DNA of 64,000 nt from Shewanella pneumatophori (GCF_023283895.1 NZ_JAKILB010000003.1:62001-126000), one strand, 5' to 3'. Positions 54,850 to 63,291 are shown, counted from the stretch's first letter. A program made the numbers and translations. The notes: a model not told the origin generated them from the letters alone.

Positions 54850-55965
54850 TTAACAACTCTCCACAACCTTAATTAACCTGTTAATGTCACTAATATTGTT
54901 GTAGATGTGTGGCGACACGCGGATCCCTTGACTGCGCACATCTACACTTATTTTAGCCCGCTTTAACGCTGTGAAAACCTGCTGCTGTTTGATCCCGAAA
55001 TCCAATATTGCTGTAGCGCTGCGCTTATTTTCAAGCTTAGGTGATACCACTGCATCTCCCAAACTATCATGCAATAAATTCAATAAACTCTGATTGTGCT
55101 CGCGTAGATGATGGCTACCAATATTGGCAAAGTATTCAATGCTGTGCGCAGCAATCGCATAGGGTGCAATTGATGGCGTCCCCCCCCAAAACTTTAAGGC
55201 ACTGGCATGATAGCGAAAGTCGTGAATATCAAATTCAAAAGGATTCTCATGACTAAACCAACCCACATCCTTAGGTTGGCATGTCTCGATATGCTTTGAG
55301 TTTATCCACAAATAGGCCGCTCCGGGGCCGCCGCATAACCATTTCACACTCGAGCCAATCAAAAAGTCAGGCTGTAAATGATTTAAATCTAAGGGAATAA
55401 TCCCCGCTGACTGTGCAACATCAATCACAGTCAATGCTTGCTTACACTTAGCTGCTGCAAGGATCTCCGCTAATGGCGCTTGCTGGCCAGTGTTAGAGTA
55501 AACATGACTAACAAATACTAAATCAACATCATCAGTAATATACGACTGCCAAACCGCTGCGTCAGTTATATCTAAGTCTTTTGCAATAAAGCGCAGCTCA
55601 CAGCTATCTGGCAGCGCTTTTTGCAATGCAAAGCCCATACTAGGGAAATCAATTTCACACATCAGCACTACAGCATTGGGTCTTTGTAACTGCTGCAGTG
55701 ACGTAACAAGCTTAGTTAGCCCGCTAGAAAGATTAACCTGCGGACAAAACTCACTCGCCTTAGCGTTAAATAAACGCGCTAAACTGGTATTAAAGGACTC
55801 AATGACCTGCAGCCACTCCTGCCAAGGCTCACTGTTTGAATGCTGCCAAGGTGAGAAAAATTGCGCCTCAAAATTTTGTTGGGCAGTTTTTAAAGGTCGC
55901 CCAACCGAATGATTAAGTAAATAGCTATCTGTAGTTAACACAAAATCTTGCTTAAACGATTCCAT
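54850..55965 (-). CDS. Kynureninase-like PLP-dependent enzyme (aminotransferase class V fold)
   Basis: This 371-residue PLP enzyme carries the Schiff-base Lys in GSSVKWLCGGPGAAYLW and the cofactor-binding Asp in VIDVAQSAG. The kynureninase-type marks YLLNHSVGRPL, GGPG after the Lys, GWFSHENPFEF and FWGGTPSIAP favour a kynureninase-like reaction (C-C bond cleavage) over a cysteine desulfurase. GGAGG lies eight bases upstream of ATG 55965, inside the end of the previous gene, so the two are translationally linked. With the PrnB-like gene upstream it may act in tryptophan breakdown. It is shorter than true kynureninases (about 415 residues), so the substrate may differ. Confidence 0.78.
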   Translation of the reverse strand: MESFKQDFVLTTDSYLLNHSVGRPLKTAQQNFEAQFFSPWQHSNSEPWQEWLQVIESFNTSLARLFNAKASEFCPQVNLSSGLTKLVTSLQQLQRPNAVVLMCEIDFPSMGFALQKALPDSCELRFIAKDLDITDAAVWQSYITDDVDLVFVSHVYSNTGQQAPLAEILAAAKCKQALTVIDVAQSAGIIPLDLNHLQPDFLIGSSVKWLCGGPGAAYLWINSKHIETCQPKDVGWFSHENPFEFDIHDFRYHASALKFWGGTPSIAPYAIAAHSIEYFANIGSHHLREHNQSLLNLLHDSLGDAVVSPKLENKRSATAILDFGIKQQQVFTALKRAKISVDVRSQGIRVSPHIYNNISDINRLIKVVESC

Positions 55966-55966
55966 A

Positions 55967-57142
55967 TCAACATACCTCCAAGCTAGCTTTTAGCGCCGCT
56001 ATATCGGCAAAGCGCGTATTAATATCATCGCGTTGTCTTGCCGCTCTTCTGTCTCTTAATTGTTCTAATGAGTTAAGCAATACCGGCAAAGGTGGACCAC
56101 TAGCGGTGACTTTAGCAAGGTGCTGCTGCTCCAGCTTAATTGACGGCTGCGCGATATACTTGGTCACCAATTGATTATGGTGCTGAATCGCGGTCTCACC
56201 GTGGAGTTTGCACACTTCAAGAAACAGTTTTACATTTTTCTGATACCAAGCTTGATGATTAAGATGAGTCATATTCAGCAGATCATCCATAAAGCTAGTG
56301 CGACGCATACAGTCTCGCAATATGCTTTGATCTTCAGGCATCATATATAGAAATTTATCCACCAGCATTTGCGAATAACCAGGCTCATTCGCCGCGCATA
56401 AGCCTAGCAACATATCAATCACGTTAATCCCTGCAAAGTCGCCAGCATTGGCGCCACGATACACCTGAATTCCAACTCGATAAGGCTTGTAATAAGGGCG
56501 AACACAATAGAAAAAGTCATCAGCATCAAGCTGTTGAAACAACACCTTGTTTGAATCAATCACACCACGCAAAGCCCGTTTGGCAACCAACAGCAAGTCA
56601 TAGGCAATGGGATGATCAATGCCCAAAGGTTGGATCTTTAGTAACGCGTCAGCGGCACGCTTATACGCCAAAATTCCTTTGGTGTTGTAATCAACAAATA
56701 GCTTTTCAGCACCCAAATTAGTAAAACGCTTGTATACACCTTGTTTAGCACGGTTATGAGTCGTCAGGTGCGCCGTGGCAAACCTTGGTGTGACACCAAT
56801 AGATGCGCCAATATGCATGGCTAACGTCGATGCTTCAATCAGTGGAGAAGTGGTTTCTCTCGATGGCTCGGTGATCTCATGTCGGCGACAGGCCGCCATA
56901 TACAAGCCCACATTTCCTAACAAATCAAAAGCATGATCAAAACCTTCGTCGGTATTACCCTCAACCAATAAGCTGGCAATCAGCTCTCGACCTTCAGTTT
57001 CAAGCTGTCGCTTTAAGTCTTCACCTATGCCTTCAACATTGGCTCTATCTTTTTGCTCAGCGTACAAAACTTCTAATTGACTATTGAGTTCAACAAATCG
57101 GGTGCGGATCCAATGATCGAATGCTTGGGTGTTGCGCGTCAT
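55967..57142 (-). CDS. PrnB-family (DUF1864) heme enzyme, IDO/TDO superfamily
   Basis: This 391-residue protein resembles PrnB, the heme enzyme that rearranges 7-chlorotryptophan in pyrrolnitrin synthesis and shares a fold with tryptophan and indoleamine dioxygenases. Conserved with PrnB as I recall it are RPYYKPYRVGIQVYRG at 215-230 and the region TPRFATAHLTTHN at 118-130. His321/His322 align with the PrnB heme-binding His, so heme binding is likely. It starts at ATG 57142 and lies one base before the kynureninase-like gene. No other pyrrolnitrin gene is near, so an indole-ring oxidation of tryptophan is my inference; the product is unknown. Confidence 0.8.
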   Translation of the reverse strand: MTRNTQAFDHWIRTRFVELNSQLEVLYAEQKDRANVEGIGEDLKRQLETEGRELIASLLVEGNTDEGFDHAFDLLGNVGLYMAACRRHEITEPSRETTSPLIEASTLAMHIGASIGVTPRFATAHLTTHNRAKQGVYKRFTNLGAEKLFVDYNTKGILAYKRAADALLKIQPLGIDHPIAYDLLLVAKRALRGVIDSNKVLFQQLDADDFFYCVRPYYKPYRVGIQVYRGANAGDFAGINVIDMLLGLCAANEPGYSQMLVDKFLYMMPEDQSILRDCMRRTSFMDDLLNMTHLNHQAWYQKNVKLFLEVCKLHGETAIQHHNQLVTKYIAQPSIKLEQQHLAKVTASGPPLPVLLNSLEQLRDRRAARQRDDINTRFADIAALKASLEVC

Positions 57143-57307
57143 TTTCTGGTCCTTGTTATTTAGAGTCGATTACTCAAATTAGCCTAACAGCATATGTTCA
57201 GTTTAAATCGGCAATCTATCCCTAAAAACTTTCATTTAAGATCGAAATCCACTATAAAAAGAATTATTAATATTGATTATCACCAACCCAGACAAAAGGC
57301 TTCATCG

Positions 57308-57769
57308 ATGGACAATAAAGATCGCAACATACTGGCTATTCTCCAACGCCAAGGCCGAATCGCGATTAGTGAATTAGCTGCAAAACTCAATATGTCAGAC
57401 ACCCCTTGCCTACGCAGGGTTAGAAAGCTTGAACAATCTGGGGTGATAAGTGGTTACGCTGCGCAAATCGATCCCAAAGAAGTGGGTTTAAATGTTGTGG
57501 TATATGCCTTTGTCAGGCTGAAAGAAAACTCAGATCAACATGCCATTTTATTTGAAGAAAGCATGGAAAACTTAGAGCAAGTCATGGAGTGTTCAGTTGT
57601 AACCGGTGCTCACGACTACCTACTTAAAATCGTCGCAAGCGACCTGCTCAGCTACGAAAGCTTTGTAAAAAAATCGCTCGGCAGCTTAAATTGCATCGCA
57701 GGTATCGAGTCAACAGTTGTGCTTAAACAGAACTTTTCACGCAACATTCTGCCACTACAACCCTTATAA
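57308..57769 (+). CDS. Lrp/AsnC-family transcriptional regulator
   Basis: This 153-residue regulator has an N-terminal HTH (RIAISELAAKLNMSDTPCLRRVRKLEQSGVI) and a C-terminal RAM/AsnC ligand domain (VVTGAHDYLLKIVASDL). It starts at ATG 57308 (MDNKDRN), the usual size; a frame extending to 57194 adds 38 residues unlike the family. It is divergent from the PrnB-like/kynureninase-like pair, with a shared 165-bp promoter region, so it is the probable regulator and may sense an aromatic amino acid such as tryptophan or kynurenine. Confidence 0.9.
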   Translation: MDNKDRNILAILQRQGRIAISELAAKLNMSDTPCLRRVRKLEQSGVISGYAAQIDPKEVGLNVVVYAFVRLKENSDQHAILFEESMENLEQVMECSVVTGAHDYLLKIVASDLLSYESFVKKSLGSLNCIAGIESTVVLKQNFSRNILPLQPL

Positions 57770-57835
57770 AACATATAGATAAGTTTAGATACACTCGCTT
57801 ATTCCATTTCGAACTAAGGATGTAACCACACGAAC

Positions 57836-57850
57836 TAGACGACCGGTCTA
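57836..57850. promoter_or_regulatory. TetR operator upstream of the TetR gene
   Basis: TAGACGACCGGTCTA has inverted arms TAGAC/GTCTA and lies 20 bp before the TetR start. The same 15-bp box, with one base changed in the spacer, lies before yqhD. Confidence 0.8.
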
Positions 57851-57869
57851 ATTGTGTTAGGCTAGAAAC

Positions 57870-58472
57870 ATGAAAACAGCACCTCAACAAACTCGCCAAC
57901 ATATCATCGACTCAGGTTACCGCCTGATCTCGAGTAAAGGGTTTACCCATGTTGGCCTAGCGCAAATTCTAAAGTTTGCTGACGTCCCCAAGGGTTCTTT
58001 TTACCACTATTTCAAATCGAAAGAGCAATTTGGTGAAGAGATTATTAACAGCTTCTTTGACAGTTATCTGAGCAGTATTGATGACTTGTTTGCTACAGGT
58101 AAAGGTAGCGGCCTAGATAGACTGATGAGCTATTGGCTGCACTGGCAAAGTACCCAAGATGGTGAAAGCAGCGACCAAAAGTGTTTAGTGGTAAAACTAA
58201 GCGCAGAAGTAGCCGATTTGTCTGAAGCCATGCGTAAAGCGCTAAACACAGGCTCAACAGCTGTAATTGCACGCCTTACTAGGGCAATCGAAGCTGGTAT
58301 TGCCGATGGTTCAATTCCTGCAATGCATGCTGAACATACAGCAGAAACTCTTTACCAGCTGTGGCTAGGTGCCAGTTTAAGAAACAAATTAGCTCGCGAT
58401 CCACAAGTTATCGAACGCGCATTACTAATGACCAAAGCGTTATTAGCGCAACCTATTTCAGCAATGAAATAA
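57870..58472 (+). CDS. TetR-family regulator of an aldehyde/electrophile response (NemR/AcuR-like)
   Basis: This 200-residue repressor has an N-terminal HTH (GFTHVGLAQILKFADVPKGSFYHYFKSKE) and a ligand domain with a Cys in QKCLVVKLSAEV, in the place of the reactive Cys of E. coli NemR. NemR senses electrophiles such as methylglyoxal and bleach. The gene is followed by yqhD, a DJ-1-like and a GST gene, all suited to detoxification. The operator TAGACGACYGGTCTA stands before both this gene and yqhD, so it likely represses itself and the downstream genes. Confidence 0.88.
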   Translation: MKTAPQQTRQHIIDSGYRLISSKGFTHVGLAQILKFADVPKGSFYHYFKSKEQFGEEIINSFFDSYLSSIDDLFATGKGSGLDRLMSYWLHWQSTQDGESSDQKCLVVKLSAEVADLSEAMRKALNTGSTAVIARLTRAIEAGIADGSIPAMHAEHTAETLYQLWLGASLRNKLARDPQVIERALLMTKALLAQPISAMK

Positions 58473-58495
58473 GCGCAAAAATATAAGTTTATCTC

Positions 58496-58534
58496 CCCCG
58501 TCTAAGCCACTACCGTTTAGGCGGGTATTTTTTA
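58496..58534 (+). terminator. Terminator after the TetR gene
   Basis: CCCGTCTAA pairs with TTAGGCGGG (one G-T pair), followed by TATTTTTTAA. It separates the TetR gene from yqhD. Confidence 0.8.
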
Positions 58535-58543
58535 ACTATTTAC

Positions 58544-58558
58544 TAGACGACTGGTCTA
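58544..58558. promoter_or_regulatory. TetR operator upstream of yqhD
   Basis: TAGACGACTGGTCTA repeats the box before the TetR gene with one spacer change (C to T). It lies 49 bp before the yqhD start, over the probable promoter. Confidence 0.8.
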
Positions 58559-58607
58559 CTCAATTTTAGGCTAGAGTTTGATTCAATATATTTAGACAGG
58601 AAAGATT

Positions 58608-59765
58608 ATGCAAAGCTTTGACTTCTACAACCCAACCCACATTAGCTTTGGCGAAGGTAAAATTGCTGAGCTAGATAAACTAGTACCGCAAGACGCTAAA
58701 GTGTTAGTGCTATTTGGTGGTAACAGCGCCAGAAGCACTGGCACACTCGACGAAGTTAAAACTGCGCTAAAACAGCGTGAAGTAGTTGAGTTTGGTGGCA
58801 TCGAAGCCAATCCAACTTACGAAACCTTAATGCAAGCCGTTGATGTGATTAAACAGCAAAACATCGACTTCTTACTTGCAGTGGGTGGCGGCTCAGTTAT
58901 CGACGGCACTAAGTTTGTTGCAGCTGCAGCACTATTCGAAGGCGAGCCTTGGGACATCCTATTAAACTGGGGAGCTAATGTTACTCAAGCCATGCCATTT
59001 GGTAGCGTATTGACGCTTCCTGCTACAGGTTCAGAGATGAACAGCGGCAGCGTTATTACCCGTAAAGAGCTTAAAGCAAAGCTAGCCTTTATGAGTGACC
59101 ACGTATTCCCACGTTTTTCAGTATTAGACCCAAGCAAAACCTTTACCCTGCCTGAGCGCCAAGTTGCAAACGGTGTGGTTGATGCGTTTGTGCATATCAC
59201 TGAGCAATACCTTACTTTCCCCGTTAATGCACCGGTACAAGACCGCTTTGCCGAAGGTTTATTGCAAACTTTAGTCGAGCTCGGCCCTAAAGCACTGAGC
59301 GAGCCACAAGACTATGATGTACGCGCCAACTTAATGTGGGTAGCAACAATGGCATTAAACGGTCTTATTGGTAAAGGCGTGCCTCACGACTGGGCAACTC
59401 ATATGATTGGCCATGAAATCACCGCGCTTTACGATGTCGACCACGCTCGCACCCTAGCTATGATATTGCCTGGATTATTAGATGTTCGCCGCCAAGGTAA
59501 GCAAGAAAAACTCCTGCAATACGCCAGCCGAGTATGGGGCATTACCCAAGGTTCTGACGATGAAATCATCGACCAAGTGATCGAAAAAACTCGTCAATTC
59601 TTCGAACAAATGGGTATACAGACTCGCCTGTCAGATTACGGTTTAGACAACAGCAGCATAGATACTATTGTCGCCCAACTTGAAGCTCACGGCATGACTG
59701 CACTAGGTGAAAAGCAAGATGTGGATCTAGCGATGAGCCGTAAGATCTTAGAACGTAACCTATAG
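58608..59765 (+). CDS. yqhD: NADPH-dependent aldehyde reductase YqhD
   Basis: This 385-residue iron/zinc-type alcohol dehydrogenase reduces toxic aldehydes such as acrolein, malondialdehyde and methylglyoxal. The NADPH loop GGGSVIDGTK, metal ligands in NGVVDAFVH and ATHMIGHE and the DHARTLA His are present. Residues align throughout with E. coli YqhD (387 aa; HMxGHExTA, LLQYAxRVWxITxGSDDE). It follows the TetR gene and its operator. Confidence 0.94.
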   Translation: MQSFDFYNPTHISFGEGKIAELDKLVPQDAKVLVLFGGNSARSTGTLDEVKTALKQREVVEFGGIEANPTYETLMQAVDVIKQQNIDFLLAVGGGSVIDGTKFVAAAALFEGEPWDILLNWGANVTQAMPFGSVLTLPATGSEMNSGSVITRKELKAKLAFMSDHVFPRFSVLDPSKTFTLPERQVANGVVDAFVHITEQYLTFPVNAPVQDRFAEGLLQTLVELGPKALSEPQDYDVRANLMWVATMALNGLIGKGVPHDWATHMIGHEITALYDVDHARTLAMILPGLLDVRRQGKQEKLLQYASRVWGITQGSDDEIIDQVIEKTRQFFEQMGIQTRLSDYGLDNSSIDTIVAQLEAHGMTALGEKQDVDLAMSRKILERNL

Positions 59766-59816
59766 ATCTAATAAAAAATAGACCTTCCGATAAAACCTAG
59801 TATGAGACCTCAGCTG

Positions 59817-59855
59817 ACTAACAGTGACTAGATAACTGTTAGTTGGCACACCAAC
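59817..59855 (+). other. Two small hairpins before the DJ-1-like gene
   Basis: ACTAACAGT/ACTGTTAGT (59817-59843) and GTTGG/CCAAC (59842-59855) could form successive or competing stems in the leader. There is no T run. Confidence 0.4.
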
Positions 59856-59874
59856 AGATAAAAAGGACAACCAC

Positions 59875-60552
59875 ATGAACGTATTAATGATACTGACTTC
59901 ACACGACAAACTTGGCGACACCGGCCTGAAAACCGGATTCTGGTTAGAAGAGTTTGCCAGTCCTTTTTACTGTTTCAAAGACCAAGGTTTTAACCTTACC
60001 TTAGCCTCACCAGCAGGCGGAAAGCCACCACTTGATCCAAGTAGTGAGCAGGCTGATTTTCAAACCGCTGCAACTGAACGCTTTAATCAAGACCCGCAAG
60101 CGAAACAACAACTCGCGACAACTTTGGTTCTTGCCGATATTAATCCAGCTGATTACGACGCAATTTTTTATCCAGGTGGCCATGGTCCGTTATGGGATCT
60201 CACTAACGATGCCAATTCCATCGCATTGATAGAGGCTTTCCATCAAGCAAATAAGCCGGTTGGATTAGTGTGTCACGCTCCCGGCGCCCTTAAAAATGTC
60301 AAAGCTGCAGATGGCAGCCCTTTGGTCGCAGGCAAGCAAGTCACCGGCTTTACCAATAGCGAAGAAGCAGCAGTACAGCTTACCGATATCGTGCCATTTC
60401 TAGTGGAAGATATGCTGCAGCAACATGGGGCTGATTACAGCAAAGGCGATGATTGGAGCAGCCACCTTGCGGTAGATGGCAACCTTATCACAGGTCAAAA
60501 TCCGGCATCGTCAGAAGCCGTAGCTAACGAAATCATCAAGCAGCTTAAATAA
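59875..60552 (+). CDS. DJ-1/PfpI family protein, Hsp31/glyoxalase III-like
   Basis: This 225-residue protein has the DJ-1 nucleophile elbow GLVCHAPGAL with a Cys. The N-terminus MNVLMILTSHDKLGDTGLKTGFWLEE and the FYPGGHGPLWDL segment (with the Glu/His partner region) match the glyoxalase III-type GATase1_Hsp31-like subgroup, which detoxifies methylglyoxal without glutathione. It lies 109 bp after yqhD and so probably responds to the same TetR control. AAGGAC is upstream of ATG. Confidence 0.88.
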   Translation: MNVLMILTSHDKLGDTGLKTGFWLEEFASPFYCFKDQGFNLTLASPAGGKPPLDPSSEQADFQTAATERFNQDPQAKQQLATTLVLADINPADYDAIFYPGGHGPLWDLTNDANSIALIEAFHQANKPVGLVCHAPGALKNVKAADGSPLVAGKQVTGFTNSEEAAVQLTDIVPFLVEDMLQQHGADYSKGDDWSSHLAVDGNLITGQNPASSEAVANEIIKQLK

Positions 60553-60578
60553 ACACGCTCCCTGAAAATAGGGCGTGT
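60553..60578 (+). other. Hairpin between the DJ-1-like and GST genes
   Basis: ACACGC(T)CCCT pairs with AGGGCGTGT, leaving one bulge. There is no T run, so it may set transcript levels within the operon rather than stop it. Confidence 0.5.
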
Positions 60579-60618
60579 AATGCGCTCTGACTACCTTATA
60601 AACGGCAAGGAATAAGTA

Positions 60619-61239
60619 ATGATCACACTGCACCATCTTAATAAATCGCGTTCAAAACGTATTATCTGGCTTTTAGAAGAATTAGGGCTAGAGTACCAAA
60701 TCAAGGCGTATCAACGTGACAGCCAAACCTTTTTAGCACCACCTGAGCTCAAAGCGATTCATCCGCTGGGTAAGTCGCCGGTAATTGAGTATAACCAGCA
60801 AGTCATCGCCGAATCAGGTGCAATTACTGAATACTTAATTAATACTCATGCTGCAGGCATTTTAGCGCCAGAAAAAGGTACTGCTGAATATGTTGAGTAT
60901 CTGCAGTGGCTACACTTTGCTGAAAGCTCAGCAATTTTGCCATTACTGCTAAGAATGTTTGTCGCTAAAGATGGCTGCCAAACCAACTTTTTAGAAGGTT
61001 ATGCCGCCGTTGAAACAGAAAAAATCCTTAGTTACGTTAATCAATCACTTGCAGGTAAGCGTTATCTTGTTGCCGATAAACTCACAGGTGCAGATATTAT
61101 GATGTCGTTTATTGTTGAATTGCTGAGTCAAAGTGGTGAAGTACAAAAGTACCCTCATATTGCTGCTTATGCACAGCAGCTGAGTCAGCATGACAATAGC
61201 GTCAAGGCAACGCAGTTAGAGCAAGAGTACGATCGCTAA
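60619..61239 (+). CDS. Glutathione S-transferase family protein
   Basis: This 206-residue GST has the N-terminal thioredoxin-like domain (MITLHHLNKSRSKRIIWLLEELG; GKSPVIEY, and ESGAITEYL for glutathione binding) and a helical C-terminal domain (YLVADKLTGADIMMSF). It conjugates glutathione to electrophiles or reduces peroxides. As the last gene after the TetR, yqhD and DJ-1-like genes it completes a detoxification set. AAGG lies upstream of ATG. Confidence 0.9.
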   Translation: MITLHHLNKSRSKRIIWLLEELGLEYQIKAYQRDSQTFLAPPELKAIHPLGKSPVIEYNQQVIAESGAITEYLINTHAAGILAPEKGTAEYVEYLQWLHFAESSAILPLLLRMFVAKDGCQTNFLEGYAAVETEKILSYVNQSLAGKRYLVADKLTGADIMMSFIVELLSQSGEVQKYPHIAAYAQQLSQHDNSVKATQLEQEYDR

Positions 61240-61256
61240 CCTCAAGTGAGCCTCCA

Positions 61257-61288
61257 TTAAAAAAGCAGCCTATTGGCTGCTTTTTATC
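61257..61288. terminator. Bidirectional terminator between GST and lysozyme-inhibitor genes
   Basis: AAAAAGCAGCC pairs with GGCTGCTTTTT around TATT. It can stop both convergent transcripts. Confidence 0.92.
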
Positions 61289-61302
61289 AATATAATTGCT
61301 CG

Positions 61303-61926
61303 CTAGCGTTGTAATTTACACTGGTAGCTGTCACCTAAGTACTGCACACTCGCCTCGCCCTGATGCTCCCAAAACTCAAAATTACGTCCTTGGTATTTTG
61401 CACCACTACCACTGCGAACATTGGTTGCTAATATTTGCTGTTCAGCAAAGCTAAATACACCTGTCACCGGATCTAATTGGGTATAAATCGCTGCATTTAT
61501 TGACGGATGCAGGCCACAATCAAAAACCGCTGTCGTTGATGCTTCAATTAGGCCGCCTGTAATTTGTAATTCAATAATCCGGCCTTGATAATTATCTAGC
61601 GTACATTGGCGTACATCTTGAGATTTCCAGCAATCGTTGCGGCCTTTTATCCAACCTCGTTGCATCGCCTTTGGTTGTTCTGACGCAGGGATATTCACTA
61701 AGGCCTGTTGATATACCTGAGTCATTTTCCTATCTAATGCAGCCAGTTCTGCATCACTGCAAATTAACGTTTCAACTTGCCCTGTGGCCTTACTACAGTC
61801 AAAACTTGGTGACTCAACAACTGCTTGCGGCTTCGCTTTAGCGGCGCTATCAGCCTCAATATTCGACTCTGCCGACTGACAAGCCGCGAGTAATATCAAG
61901 CAACTGCCCAGAATAGTTTTTTGCAT
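61303..61926 (-). CDS. Lipoprotein with LprI and MliC lysozyme-inhibitor domains
   Basis: This 207-residue lipoprotein (lipobox LLAAC, Cys16) joins two lysozyme-inhibitor domains. Residues about 42-120 match LprI (Cys44, 56, 99, 108; AELAALDRKMTQVYQQAL, RGWIKGRNDCW). Residues about 133-207 match MliC (SGSGAKYQG at 172-180 and FWEHQGEASV, with Cys137 and Cys203). It should protect the cell wall from host or predator lysozyme at the outer membrane. ATG 61926 with GGGGGA upstream is the start; a frame to 62082 overlaps the pilin gene and has no support. Confidence 0.85.
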   Translation of the reverse strand: MQKTILGSCLILLAACQSAESNIEADSAAKAKPQAVVESPSFDCSKATGQVETLICSDAELAALDRKMTQVYQQALVNIPASEQPKAMQRGWIKGRNDCWKSQDVRQCTLDNYQGRIIELQITGGLIEASTTAVFDCGLHPSINAAIYTQLDPVTGVFSFAEQQILATNVRSGSGAKYQGRNFEFWEHQGEASVQYLGDSYQCKLQR

Positions 61927-61960
61927 CAAATCCCCCAATAACCCTATCCGTAAAATATCG

Positions 61961-62545
61961 TTACTCACCGCACTCTGAAAAATCAACACCGACAATGGGG
62001 AGCACGCCCTTTTGAGTGACATTATTGTCGTTCGGGGTGAAATAATACAAATAGCATTGATCACGATTGAGATTATTACCACGTGGGAAGATCACAAACC
62101 CTCTACCCACTGTAGCCGTTGTTAACCCCCGACGGGTAAACCAGCGTAAGTTGCTATTTCGAGCGCACCAAACTGTATCAGAGTTTGCCTCTGTACATTG
62201 ATTAGAGGTGATATAAGTGACAGAGTCAAAATCAACTAAATGAGTAAAAGTGTTGTTCCAGCGTCCATCAGGATAATGCGCTCGCACCCGAATATTTTGG
62301 CCGTCCTCTAAGGTAAATCGGTTTTGCGCATTATTGAGATTTTCAGGTCTTAGCTCTATTTGCGCCGCCACTAAATCCCGCGCCGAAGCAATACTCGCTT
62401 TCATACCTTTAAGCACAGCGGTGTCGGCGTCCGTTCTAAAATCCAAAAACTTAGGTAATGCCACCACAGCTAAAATACCCAGCACGATAATCACCACGAC
62501 GAGTTCAATTAAGGTAAATCCCTTAAATTTTCCATGTTGTGTCAT
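61961..62545 (-). CDS. Type IV pilin-like (prepilin) protein
   Basis: This 194-residue protein has a class III prepilin leader KFKGFTLIELVVVIIVLGIL; PilD-type peptidase would cut after Gly9 and methylate Phe10. The following helix is typical of MSHA/GspG-type pilins. A Cys-rich C-terminal globular region (QCTEAN, VWCARN, DQCYLYY, FSECGE) can form disulfides. It is isolated, with no pilus assembly gene nearby, and may be a minor pilin of an MSHA or T2SS system encoded elsewhere. Its start is just 35 bp after the inhibitor gene's start region on the same strand. Confidence 0.85.
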   Translation of the reverse strand: MTQHGKFKGFTLIELVVVIIVLGILAVVALPKFLDFRTDADTAVLKGMKASIASARDLVAAQIELRPENLNNAQNRFTLEDGQNIRVRAHYPDGRWNNTFTHLVDFDSVTYITSNQCTEANSDTVWCARNSNLRWFTRRGLTTATVGRGFVIFPRGNNLNRDQCYLYYFTPNDNNVTQKGVLPIVGVDFSECGE

Positions 62546-62745
62546 TGATTTATATCCCGCCTTTTTCTTACAGTTAATTTCATAATACTTATAGCTAGTT
62601 AATTGATAGCTACTGTACCACTTAAAGATAGCAAGGTTTTTTGTCTGTTACTTTTTTCTCTAACTTATCAGCATAAACTCCATGATTTTTTCGACAAAAA
62701 ACGCTAATCTCTGATGATTACAACTCTGTAACATAGGATGTCACA

Positions 62746-63291
62746 ATGCGTGTAGCTTTAATACTGCTCATATTACTGAGTGCAACGTTTGCTCATGCAA
62801 CCGTGTATAAGTGGGTTGATGAAAACGGCAAGGTGCACTTCTCTGACGAGCCGATTAAAAATGCTGAGGTGGTCGAGTTTAAAGAGAACACTCAAAACAA
62901 CATCAAGCTTCCCGAAGTCACAGTGATACCTAGCGCCCCTAGCGAGCCAGAAGAAAAAGCTATCGACTATAAGATGAATATCGTCTCGCCGACAGAAGAG
63001 GAGTCAGTTCGTAATAATGAAGGTGATGTTACTATTATCACCAACATCACTCCACAACTTGCTTCAACCCACCAGCTCGGCCTATTTATGGACGGCAAAC
63101 AAATGGGTAGCAAGCAAACCATAGGTCTATTCAAACTCACCAATATTGATCGCGGCGAACATAACTTTGTGGTTAAAGCCTTTGATAAGAACGGCAAAAA
63201 ACTTGCATCCACTCCATCAAGAAAGATATTTGTTCACCGGACAAGTGTAAATCAACCTAGGTTTATTAGGCCACAGCCAAGAAATAACTAA
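62746..63291 (+). CDS. DUF4124 domain-containing periplasmic protein
   Basis: This 181-residue exported protein has a signal peptide ending FAHA, then VYKWVDENGKVHFSDEPIKNA, the DUF4124 core (Trp-Asp-Gly-x-His-Ser-Asp). A C-terminal beta-rich region (VVKAFDKNGKKLAS) resembles an Ig-like repeat. It lies just upstream of glnL, as is common in Shewanella. The function is unknown. Confidence 0.88.
   Translation: MRVALILLILLSATFAHATVYKWVDENGKVHFSDEPIKNAEVVEFKENTQNNIKLPEVTVIPSAPSEPEEKAIDYKMNIVSPTEEESVRNNEGDVTIITNITPQLASTHQLGLFMDGKQMGSKQTIGLFKLTNIDRGEHNFVVKAFDKNGKKLASTPSRKIFVHRTSVNQPRFIRPQPRNN

Noticed and set aside
57194..57307. 38-residue N-terminal extension of the Lrp regulator
   Set aside because: ATG 57308 gives the usual length and HTH position.
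61927..62082. N-terminal extension of the lysozyme-inhibitor lipoprotein
   Set aside because: It overlaps the pilin gene, and the lipoprotein signal begins at ATG 61926 with a good ribosome site.
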